A DNA stretch of 64,000 bases from Paralichthys olivaceus (lineage: Eukaryota; Chordata; Actinopteri; Pleuronectiformes; Paralichthyidae). Numbering within the stretch: the stretch's first letter is position 1; each line of letters opens with the position of its first letter. The stretch lies in contig NC_091104.1 in assembly GCF_024713975.1 (NCBI RefSeq), forward strand, positions 16,821,580 to 16,885,579, read 5' to 3'. Position numbers and translations under genes: made by a program. Below the pieces are notes generated by a model that did not search any database, was not told the origin of the DNA, and was given only the letters and a program-made list of their open reading frames with translations. Below are positions 14,951 to 26,400 of the stretch, in pieces.

Positions 14951-15085
14951 CAAGGTGCACTGCTATAGACGGATGCTTCCACTGGGACAAAGTCTGAGAG
15001 TGAGGAGGGTCCCTTAAATAAGACCCAGACTGGGCCGGGGGAACCAGGGGCGGGGCCAAAGGGGTTCACACAAGTCCAAATAAGA
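14951..15085 (-). promoter_or_regulatory. actc1: actc1 core promoter and untranslated exon 1
   Basis: On the minus strand there is a CArG-like box, TCTTATTTGG (15076-15085; one mismatch to CCW6GG). About 55 bp downstream lies a TATA-like TTATTTAAGGG (15011-15021), with a probable start near 14988. The untranslated exon ends at a strong donor, CACCTTG|GTGAGTAC (edge 14951). It would splice over about 1.05 kb to the acceptor TTTTTTAG|ACCACTCC at 13898. CArG boxes bind SRF and are known regulators of muscle actin genes. Intron 1 has a second CArG-like CTATTTTTGG at 14250-14259. Confidence 0.6.
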
Positions 15086-16243
15086 GCTGCCGGCAAAAAT
15101 CAACAAGCCAGAGGAGCGTGTGTTTTACATACATGGAGGGGACTTGTGTACACTGAAGTCACTTGAATGATACAGCTTCAGTGAAATATTGGCCAGGGAT
15201 AAGTACAATAAACTCAGAAAACACTGTGATGGAATATTATAGGTGGGTCCTAACATAAAGGAAGTGTGGGAGTGTGTGGTCATACAGACATCTGTATTTT
15301 TCAGATTATTCATTGTTTAATTTAATCTTGCAAAACCACATTAACATGAATGCAACTTTGGAGAGAAGCAAATGTCATGTGAGCTTTATGAAGTATGGAA
15401 CTACATGCCTTGAAATAAAGCACACTTATGTCTGTTTAAGTAGATTCTCTTTATAGCCTTTATATTGTGTGCTAGATTCAAACAGTGCCTATATCATGCA
15501 ATAACTGTATCAAATATATATAGAAATACTGTAATTTCTGTCCCTCTGATGCCTAATATGACCACACAGGGCAGGGACACATATATCATACCTCAGAGTC
15601 ATAACCACCCAGAAGGCCCTCTATGATGACCCAGTCAGGACAGCATCACTGGTGTCTTGTTAAGGAGATGAAAACATAGTATATGTGTGTGAACTAGGCT
15701 GCTGGTATGTGAGCTGAAACTCCTCAGCGTGTGGAACAGCTCATGGTAATGCCAGCAGGGCCCTGTGTCTGATCTTGCTGTCTGAGTGGCCTGTCGGCGT
15801 CAGTGCTGCTTCCTGATTGGCCCGGCTGTCTCCTTGTAGGGTTATGCTGAGCAGCAGAATCATTACTGCGCAGCCACTGAGGTTCATGAACCGTGAGTTT
15901 GCAAAGAGGAACTCCATATTTGTGCCCCCCACTTAAGTGTGTATACTGCCTGATGTTCACTGTACCTTATGAGGGAACACTCTCATCTTTGCAGGAGTGA
16001 TTCAAGTGTTTGATAAATTGTTTCTTATACAGCATAATTCCCAATGAACACATCATATATGGAGAGATCTCAGGGAATGCCTGTCATGTTTTGAAATGAA
16101 AAAATACATGTTTGCATTCAGGCCTTCAGGAGGAATGACACAGCCGTAGAAGAGCAGTATATATTATTTGAGGTTATATCATAGCTGGAGGTATGTGAGA
16201 GCATTCTTCTGCTCCACGTTTCCCCACCAGATACCAGCACTTC

Positions 16244-16253
16244 CTATTTATAG
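16244..16253. promoter_or_regulatory. MEF2 consensus site
   Basis: CTATTTATAG is a perfect, palindrome-like match to YTAWWWWTAR. It lies about 1.25 kb upstream of the actc1 start, directly beside a run of cytosines. Myocyte enhancer factor 2 regulates sarcomeric genes, so a distal actc1 enhancer is plausible. Confidence 0.4.
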
Positions 16254-17001
16254 CTATATAACCCCCCCAGTTCCACAGATAGAAGCTGGATGCAACTAAA
16301 GTTGTTATCATAGTTTTTTTTGTTTTTTTGCAGAGAAGCCTTAAATAGACTGGATTAATGTTGCTTAGATTAATGAAAAAACAAGGGGTCTGAGTTACAA
16401 TGAAGCTTTTCTACCAAACAGTGAGAGACAAAGTTTTCTCTGAAGACGATAAAGACAATATTGAAAGGTGTCTTCCGTCTCTGTTAAGGAGTTCGATAAT
16501 GTCATCAGGATTATATGGATTATATGAAGGCTATGAATCCATAACAGAAAGTGTGTTTGAAAAGATATCACATTTACTACATGGGGAGAAAAGATGCTAT
16601 TTGTTGCATTGTGGGAAATGTTGGAGCCAGTGTTTTCAGAGTCGGAGGTACAAATTAAAAACCAAACTCAGTTTTAGCCTCTTCTGCTTGGATTTTAACT
16701 ATACATTTTTTATATTATGAGCCCCTAAACTACAAAAACCAGAACAGCTATATCTTTTCAGAAATATGGATGATTTTATTCCAAAATTGCCCGTTCTAAT
16801 TCCATAATTGCTCTAATATATCACTTTAGCTTAGCAAAAGCAAAGAAGTGATAAATATAGTAAATAAATAAATAAAATAACAAAATGAAATGAGCAATAT
16901 ATGCCTTTGGAAATTCCACGACCTGTATAGTAATTTAGTATTAAGGTCATGTTCGTGTCCTGATGAGATGTAGAGGCTCAGTGAGGTTGTTCTTCTTGAG
17001 G

Positions 17002-17015
17002 GTGTGTGTGTGTGT

Positions 17016-17047
<32 letters not shown>
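17002..17047. repeat. GT dinucleotide microsatellite
   Basis: (GT)n run with a single TA interruption in the spacer between actc1 and eif2ak4. Confidence 0.95.
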
Positions 17048-18082
17048 TCAATCTACAAATCTACAATTGTAGTTCCAAAATTCATCAATCCTGACCTTTG
17101 ACCTCTCACTGATGCACAAAATAACTAGGTGCATTACTAAAACACAGTTTCTTTACTTTAAATTTTTACACCACTGTACATATTGTATTTCACTATAATT
17201 ATAACCAGCATTATACAAGACAATTATAACAAGCCTATTCAATAACACATAAATATACATTAAACTAACCGGTGTTTAAAACACCAGAAACAATAGTTAA
17301 TAATATAATACTCAAAATTGAGTTTTTCTGGAGCTGCGCGCACATACGAACAGTTAAAAGACACGTGCAATAATCATAACAAGCAATCAAGTGCATGAGC
17401 TAAAATGATTTAGAATAACAGTGAACAACATCATGGTAGCACAATAACTACAGGTCAAAAAGTAAAGATGGCTTATTGTGCAAATTCACAGAGAGATGAT
17501 AAGATATATACAATTGGCTATTTTTACCTTTATAAGAAGAGCTTTTCACATTTTTATTACATTTATTCATTATAACATGTTCAAAAGGCATTTAAGAAAA
17601 AATAAGAAAAACAAATGAACAAAACCAATTGTCAGCTGTCATATGAAATCCTTGTGAAAGAAAATAATTCAATTCAAGTGTGGGAGAAGGATGATTACAA
17701 GTATATAAATGTGTATATATATTATTTATATTAAAATAGACACAGCAGAAACGTATGTGTTTCTGTTGTGTTTATTTAAACATGAGGTTTCATAGTCACG
17801 TTGTTTGGCACTTTTCTGCCCTCTACAGGCCGGTTTGGAGAAAGCAGCGTGATGACGTTTCACCTGCGACACACGCAGGCCGCTGGCAGCAGCCACGCGC
17901 CATCAGCAGCAGTGTTATGGTGCGCGTGAGAAGTTCGTTATCTGATGTGTTAACCCACAGAGACGCGTTGTTTTCCTGTGAGCTCTGACCATAAAGACCC
18001 GCAGCAGCAGCCGCCTCCTGCTTCAGTGCAACGGCTTCAGAGTTACAGCCCCGGAGCAGGAGGAGCAGGAGGACTGACTGCC

Positions 18083-18088
18083 ATGTAG
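18083..18088 (+). promoter_or_regulatory. eif2ak4: Start-stop upstream ORF in eif2ak4 leader
   Basis: ATGTAG: an AUG followed at once by a stop, 13 nt before the main start codon at 18102. The AUG has G at -3 and T at +4; the main AUG has A at -3 and A at +4. Minimal start-stop elements are known to stall or deplete initiating ribosomes. Whether this one lies in the transcript depends on the true start site, which I cannot see. Confidence 0.5.
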
Positions 18089-18101
18089 CCAAGGCAGGAG
18101 A

Positions 18102-20449
18102 ATGAGCGCCCGGCAGCAACACACTCCAGCTGAGGATGGGACAGACGACCACAAGGTCCAGCAGGAGAACGAGCTGGAGGCCCTCGCCTCTATCTTCGGA
18201 GAGGACTTCCAGGATCTGCGGAACAAGGACCCGTGGAAGGTATAGCTCGAGGTGTTAGCATCGCCTGTAGTTAGCTGTAAAAGTTGACGCGTGTTCGCAG
18301 CAGCGTTAAAGTGTGGCTGACTTCCCTCCCAGGTTAAAAGACCTCCAGAGGTCCACCTCTGTCTGCGGCCCAACGGGCTCAACAACGGGCAGGAGAGCCA
18401 TGTGACCGTGGAGCTGCAGGTCAAGTGCCCCCCCACTTACCCAGACGTGTGAGTAGTGACTCCCCCCCTGACTCTCCCCCCTGCTACCGCTGCACTGCTG
18501 GACGTCCCCACACTTCAGCTGGAACCAGTCAGCTGCACTATGAATATCAATAAACTAATTAACCACATTCTTGAAAATGGAGAATGAGGCAGAGCACTTG
18601 TACTAGTCCACATTCTGACAGATGGAAAACTACTTGTGTTTGGAAAACTGCCTGTGAGAGACACTCAAGTGTTGAATATTCGTGCATATATTAAACAACT
18701 CTAAACTTCACTGATCTCTTACCTCTAATTTCATGAAGCAAAAAGTTATACAAAATGTAGGACAGGACGATATGGTCAGAGATTATCAGTTTCATATAAA
18801 TAGATATCAATAAAATCACAATTAATACCACATTTTTGTTTCTTTAAGATAGAAAATACTTTTTAACTCTTTATCAACAGAGAATGGCAAACACGACAAG
18901 GAAAATATTTTACAAACCAGTCATCCATCAGTTATGTGTTGTATCTCCTCAGTGTGCTAACACCAACAATATATATATATGAGTTATATGTTGATATTGA
19001 TACAAATTAAATTGCAATAATTGTTGATATCCAGCCCTAATGACATGCATGAGAATAAATGTTGGTTTGTCGAAAAAATACTTCTCACATTACAGAGTTA
19101 AATGCTTTTTCTGCACAATGCAGGAAGTGATATTATTGTATATCTATTTTTGGATATCTTATTTACATTTTTTATTTTGTAGAATGTTACAGATTTGACT
19201 GAAATGTTTGACAGATTTTGGATCTAATAACTAATATATGAAAAAAGAAAGGAATGAACAAATGAATATGGATATTCGTCCTCTAAGTTATATATTAATG
19301 TACTTTTAACAGCTCACATGATACGAAAGAAGAAATTGGAAAGAAGCTTTATGTTTCATACTGAACTGGGGCATTTAATATTTCAGGGAAAGTGTCCCAT
19401 GTGCCTGTTTGTAATCAATACACAATCAGTGCACAGATCCAGTGTGGAGCTCTTATTGTAATTTCAGTGTTAACTCGTTGTCATTAAGTTGTGGTGTTAA
19501 GATCTAACATAAAATCCTGGGCAAACACCAACAGGCCTCCAGAGCTTGAGCTGACGAATGCTAAAGGCCTCTCAAACGAAAACCTGGAGACCCTAAAGTG
19601 TGAACTCAACAAGCTGGCAGCAGTGCGATGTGGGGAGGTGAGGATGCACACACACAAACAAACACAGACCCACATACACACACACGCAAACAGACAACTG
19701 CTACCTTCTGTGCCCGCTTATCCTCTAGGTGATGATTTACGAATTAGCGGACCATATCCAGGGCTTCCTGAGTGAGCACAACAAGCCTCCGTCACGCTCC
19801 TTCCACGAGGAGATGCTGAAGAACCAGCGGAGGCAGCAGGAGAAAGAAGCCCTGGAGGAGCAACGGAAGATAGACCAGCAACGGAAACAGGAGGAGGAGA
19901 TGGTGAGGAAGCAACACTGAGAGCTACTCATGCTGGGTCGTTTTATCAGGGGTTGAGCGTTAATTTGATTTTAAGTTACTCTTACAGGAACAATAAAGTA
20001 GATCTTGTCTTCTCTATGTAACTTTAACCAAATCATTAAGAAGCAAAATAAATTAGGATATTAATGAACAATGGTTTTATATATAAATATGTATATAGCT
20101 AAGCAACGAGAAATTCTAATATTTAGTTTTATTCATTGAACCCTGAACCACACACAAAAACTGCACAATATTGCACTGTTACTACATGAAACACGTTTTT
20201 TTCAGTATTAGTATTGATAGACTATCTATTTTATATTATATCAAATTTTTCTGACTTATAAATATTGATTACATAACTTATCCCACATCATGTTTGTTTT
20301 TCTAAAATAACTGAATCCACAACTGACAGGCTGAATGGGATGTTGACTATTTTTTTAAATCCTTGCAGGAAAAAGAGATAATGGCTGAAATCCAAAGACG
20401 AGAGGAGGAAAAGCGAGAGGAAAAGAGAAGAAAGGAAATGGCCAAACAG
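18102..20449 (+). other. eif2ak4: eif2ak4 exons 1-5: RWD domain and charged linker
   Basis: Exons: 18102-18239, 18333-18448, 19535-19637, 19729-19902, 20369-20449 (residues 1-204). Residues about 20-140 form the RWD domain, which binds GCN1; it includes ELEALASIFGEDFQDLR, VKCPPTYPDV and LSEHNKPPSRSFHEEML. Exons 4 and 5 then give a Lys/Glu/Arg/Gln-rich coiled coil. Intron 2 (18449-19534) holds a decayed MITE-like copy. Confidence 0.93.
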
Positions 20450-23400
20450 GTACATGAGCCACAACATTTTTACTGTTGTCCATAGAAAAGCAGTAGCAGG
20501 TAAAGATCAGAAATATTTTGTTGTAATGTTCCTTTTCTGTGGCGTTAACATTCACAGGAGCGACTTGAGACGATGGAGCAGCCAGTCCATGCCAGCTGTT
20601 CTCTGTTGGGGAGGAGCCCCCCGAGCCCAGGGGGAGCTGCCCCTGAACTCTCTGAAGCAAAGAAAGGAAGCAGCAACCGCCGCCGTACTACCTCGAACAC
20701 ACGCCACAGGTAAACAGCGTTAACTGAGAACAGTCCAATTACAGTAAAATGCTTCTCATGTTTATATATTATACATTTTTATATTATTATAATTATAATC
20801 ATTTATCATAATAAAGAGTTGTATTTGTTTCAACAGGCGTGACACGATCAATGAAGACAACCATCGCTCACAAGAGCTTCTTCACTTCTACAGCAGCACC
20901 TTTGGGGAGCTTGTCGTCCACAGAGGGAAAAGTTTAGGTCTGAGACGATGCAGCTGTGATGGTGCAAAGTGACTTACTGTCGCCGTTCTTAGCGGTTTGT
21001 AACGTGTGTGTGTGTTCATGTGTGTGGCAGGTGGAAGTGAGAGGCTGGGCCGTAATGTATATTATGGATTCGAGGCAAACTCAGGAGACTTTGCTGTGGT
21101 GTACGAGTGGTCACTGTGCTGGAACAAGAAGATTGGCAAGTTCTTCACCAGCCAGGAGAAAGAAAAGATTGACAACTGTAAAAAGCAGGCAAGTAGAGAA
21201 GAAACATTCAAATCATAATAATCAGTATATTCGCTTAAAATAGTTACAAATAATTGTCCACTTGAATTCCCGTGTAGATCCACGGGGCAGAAAATGAGTT
21301 CAACTCCCTCCTGAAGCTGGATCACCCAAACTTGGTGCGCTACATGGCACTGAGCTCTTCTGAGAAGGAGGACTGCCTCGTGGTTAGCCTGCTGGTGGAG
21401 CATGTTTCCGGGGTCAACCTGAACCAAAGTCTGATCAACCACACTCCGGTCCCGCTGGATAAAATCTGCCATTACACGTCCCAGCTGCTGGCTGCACTGG
21501 ACTACCTTCACTCCAACTCTGTCGTCCACAAGCAGCTGGGGGCCTCCAGCGTGCTGCTGGACTCCGAGGGCAACGTCCGACTGACTGATTACAGCTTGTC
21601 GAAGAGATTCGCCGAAATCTGCAAAGAGGACATTTTCGAGCAGGCTCGAGTGCGTTTCTCTGAGGAAACAGCGATGCCGACGAAAACTGGGAAGAAAGGG
21701 GATGTGTGGAACCTGGGGCTGATGCTGCTCGCGCTGAGTCAGGGGAAAGAAGTGAAGGAGTATCCAGTGATGGTGCCAACGACCCTGCCTGCTGACTTCC
21801 AGGACTTCCTCCACAAGTATGTATGGATAGACAGCTCGCCACCTTCTTAATCAACTATACCGCAGTTTAAACACATTTACTGTAAATCATAGCTCACTGT
21901 TGTTGTTTGTCTTCCACACAGACAGTCAAATTATCAGTATGTGGAAATGGAAATGTACTTTTAACTAGTATTCATTTTCATATTAATCAGTCGGACCAAC
22001 CAAATAAAGGTGAGAGCAAAAATAACCAAATTTAACAATCTGGTACCATCATATGTTTGTGGTATTCTCTTTAACTTTCAAAATAGTCATAGTCATTCTA
22101 AAAGCAAAAACCTGAAAGCTTCCAGACCCCAGATACTGCCGTGTACCTACAGATTCTGTATAAATATATAAATTCATGAAAATCATTTGGAAAAGGTCAA
22201 ATACATTCAAAACTTCGCATCTGCTGAGGATTATGCTCTGGAAAGTGAGCAGCTCTAATATGAAGCATATGTGATTGTTGTTAAAAGGCTAAACAGGCAA
22301 AAACACTTGTTTGTTCCTTTAGGTCGTAGTGTTTATAGGCTGTCTGTTAACATCGCTGGGGCTGTTTGAAATAGTTTTAAGCTTAAATCATTTCATACAT
22401 AAATTTAATAGCAAGAGCGGTTTCATGCAACTTGTTGGGTTCATTTAGATCATCAGACCCTTTCCTTTTGCTTGTGGTTAACAGCACTGTGATCAGTACA
22501 TCTGACTGGATATGTTTCCAGCTCAGTACACACCATGTATCTTACAGTACAGTAGAACCGTTCATGATATTGCATTTGTCTCTGTGTTCTAGGTGCGTGT
22601 GCCTGAATGAGGCTGAGCGCTGGACACCCCTGCAGCTGTTGGACCACTCCTTCCTCAAGCCTCCGTCACCAAAAAACCTGCCACAGTGCCAGGACGCCAG
22701 TCCAGAAGGTGATACACATGTTACGTCATGTCAAATATGTACATGGACAGAATATTAGAAACACACTTTGCATGAGGAGTCTACATGACCCAGACTTGAG
22801 TCTACAAACACGTTAAGTACAGGTTTCTACAAAAATAAATTAATTGAGATGGTATTTATTAGAGCTGCAGCTAGTTGTTTTCATCTCCCTTTGATTAATC
22901 TGTTTTTCAATATTTTAAATTGCGATATGTTTTGTTAGCTTATAATGTCCAAACAGTGGTCCATAAAAATAGACAAATTGTAAAGATCTGAGAGGATATT
23001 TTTGGTAAAAAATCTAATAGTTTACATACAATGTTTTTTTGGGTTTGTCGTCTCAGATCTTGCTGTGGACTTTGCGTCGTCCGTCATCCCACGGAGTCAC
23101 ATCCTCGATGCTTTGTTCATCTCCGGGGTGCAACGGCAGTTTTCACGGTATTTCAATGAGTTTGAGGAGCTGCAGCTTTTGGGAAAAGGAGCCTTTGGTG
23201 CTGTGATCAAGGTTGATACCTTTATTTCATAGAGTAACTTTATTGTGAGCAGACTTTAATGATTAGAAGAGCTGGCTGTGGTTTGTTAGTGTCCACTTTG
23301 TCTCGCCCCTCCAGGTTCAGAACAAATTGGATGGCTGTAACTATGCTGTGAAGCGCATCCAGGTCAACCCAGCCAGCAAGCAGTTCAGACGAATCAAAGG

Positions 23401-26400
23401 AGAGGTGACGCTGCTCTCACGCCTAAACCACGAGAATATTGTGCGTTACTACAACGCGTGGATCGAGCGGCATGAGACGCCCTCCTCAGGGGTGCTGAGC
23501 AACACCGACAGCTCAGAGCCTCAGAGCACAGCCGACAAGCTTCCTCAAGGCCGAGATCCTCCGCAGCTCCTTAACGAACTTGGCCTCCCAGACAACGCGG
23601 AAGACATGGCACCACCTCCAACCCTGTCGAGCTCTGTGGAGTGGTCCACCTCCATCGAGAAGTCCTCCAGCGTCATGTGTAGCGGACACCAGTCTAGCGA
23701 TGATGATGAGGATGATGATGATGAAGAAGATGTGTTTGGTGCTTCGTTTTTGTAAGTATCTTAATTTCTTTGTTGAGACTATCCCCAACTCAGTACACCA
23801 CTTATTATTTTTTTCTTTTTGCATTCAGGCCGTCTGATAGTGACTCGGGGAGTGACATCATCTTTGACAATGGTGACGAAAGCACAGACGAGATGTCGCA
23901 GGTTTGAAGACACCGTGTTATTTATTTATTTATTTGTTTGTTTGTCTTTGGTTGTGTTTTTATGTGTAAAAAAAAAACAATATATATATATATACGTGTG
24001 TATTTCCTCAGCTCAAGTCAAGGCCAGTGACTGACACAGCAGAGAGCACAGACTCGGATCAACCCCTCCAAATAGCACATTACCTGTACATACAAGTAAG
24101 ATTCACCTCTGTGCTCCACTTTAACCACTAGAGGTCTCTGCACTACCAAAAACTCATGTTTTCACTTCCTGGCAGATGGAATACTGTGAAAAAAGCACTT
24201 TAAGAGACACAATAGACCACGGCCTGCATCAGGACCAGACTCGGTTATGGAGGCTGTTCAGGGAAATACTAGATGGCCTTGCTTACATCCATGAGCAGGT
24301 ACTGATCATGAGCAACATAAACTTTAACAAGCCAGACACAAGGATTTAATGACCAAGCAGATCTCTTTTCATTTATTTTTCATCAGGGGATGATTCACAG
24401 GGATTTGAAGCCTGTCAACATCTTCCTTGACTCGCAGGACCATGTGAAGATCGGAGACTTTGGCTTAGCTACAGACCATCCTGCTAACATGGTATGTAGA
24501 TCCCACAACGTCAACCAAAGAATGTGGCTGTGGTGGAATTCGCTGAAACACAGTGTCTCCTCTAGTGTTTACTTGTTTACAGCTGTTTACAGCTTCACTA
24601 GTTGAACATGTTATAAACCTGTGGACAAACTGTATCTGTGTTTCAGGCGGCAGGTAAATGTGAAGTGGAGGAGATCGTCTCTGGAGCGTTGGCCAAACCG
24701 GACCCAACAGGTACAGAGATGAACATTTTCACATAACACTGACCTTTGATTACTGTGGTGTCTGATGTGTGTTTCAGCACTTTGTGTTACTTTGCATCAC
24801 TGTCTCCAGGTAACATGACAGGCATGGTTGGCACTGCCCTCTACGTCAGTCCAGAGGTTCAAGGAAATACTAAAGCCACCTACAACCAAGTAAGAATTTG
24901 AAATTAAACAGTTGATAACCACACACTAACCTGGGTAAATACAATATCATTCAACCTTGTCTGGTTAAACACCATTAAAGTTTTTTTAATCCTTTGTTTT
25001 TCATTGTTCTGTTCTCAGAAAGTTGATCTCTTTAGCTTGGGAATCATCCTCTTCGAGATGTCATACAGGCCGATGACCACCGGGGCAGAGCGCATCTCTG
25101 TCCTAAGCCAGCTGCGTGTTGTATGTCTATTTTCACATCTGGAAGTAATTTAAGAAGCTCTGGGCTTTTAAACTGACTTCTTACTCACCTCATGTATTTT
25201 CGTGCTGCAGGAGCCCATCATCTTTCCGGAGGACTTTACAGCATATGAGCAGGGAACACAGGTGAGAATTTCTGTAGCACGCAACTGATAAACATCTTCT
25301 ACCCATCCCAGTCTAACATTAGAATACGTCCCTGCATTTATTTTTGTCTGACAGAGAAAGGTGATAGAGTGGCTATTGAACCACGACCCAGCCCTGCGGC
25401 CCACCACCCAGGAGCTGCTCAAGAGTGAACTGTTGCCTCCGCCTCAGATGGAGGAGTCGGAGCTGCATGAGGTGCTGCAGCACACCATGGCCAATATCAA
25501 CGGCAAGGCGTACCGCACCATGGTGGGTCAGCTGTTCACTCAGAAAACCTCACCGGTCATGGACTACACCTACGACATAGATCTACATAAGGTATGGCTG
25601 TTGCTTGGGGTTGCCCATGCTATTGATGGGAGATTTTGTTTAATTGTTTTTACATGTTTTTATTTCAGGTTGTCTATCTATCTTTGTGAACGTATTATAA
25701 AAAAATGCCTTGAGAAAATTTCTTCAAATTTGGTACAAATATTCTCTTGGACTCAAGAATGAACTGATTAGATTTTAGTGTTCAATGGTTAAGGGTAGGG
25801 GGGCCTCACAAAGCACAGCTTTTGCCTTCTGAAGGTTATATCTCTGGAATGCCATCAAGGAATCCTTTCATACTTGTCACAAATATTCACTTTGACTCAA
25901 GGATTAACAAATTTGACTTTGGGAGCCAAAGATTACTGTGACAGCTCAAGCACAGAGGTGAGCACAGAGTTTAGAATGAATGTAGTGAATGTAATATCCA
26001 AGGAACGTGTCAAGGGAATTCTTTAAGATTTGGTAAACATGTTCACATGGGTTCATTGATTAACTGATTTGATTTTGGTGGTCAAAGGTCACGGTGGCCC
26101 AGAATACATGGTTTTGGCCTCTTGAATGTGATATCTCAAGACGGCCTTGAGGGATTTTCTTCAACTTCTGATCAGTTGTCACTTGGACTCAAAGATACAG
26201 TGATTACATCTCAGTGGTAAAAGGTCATAGTGATATATTCATCAGAATATATAACACAAAATCATAACTCATTACTCAGGTAAGGGTGCACTACAGCAAT
26301 GTCTTCTAGGCTAAAATATGAGACTATTAGAACCCAGTAATTCAAAGTCAAACTTCTGCTCAAGGATCTTGGTTTTAACATGGTCTGGTCAGTTACCCAT

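Larger units (their letters stand above)
15086..17820. other. Intergenic, upstream region of actc1 and eif2ak4
   Basis: No recognisable gene. The region contains a perfect MEF2 consensus (16244-16253), a GT microsatellite (17002-17047) and a 106-codon plus-strand open frame (16400-16720) that I cannot assign. Otherwise it is AT-rich DNA. Confidence 0.5.

Noticed and set aside
21062..21814. Long minus-strand open frame of 250 codons
   Set aside because: It is antisense to eif2ak4 exons 8-9, whose plus-strand frame gives a clear pseudokinase; the antisense frame crosses the intron and matches no family.
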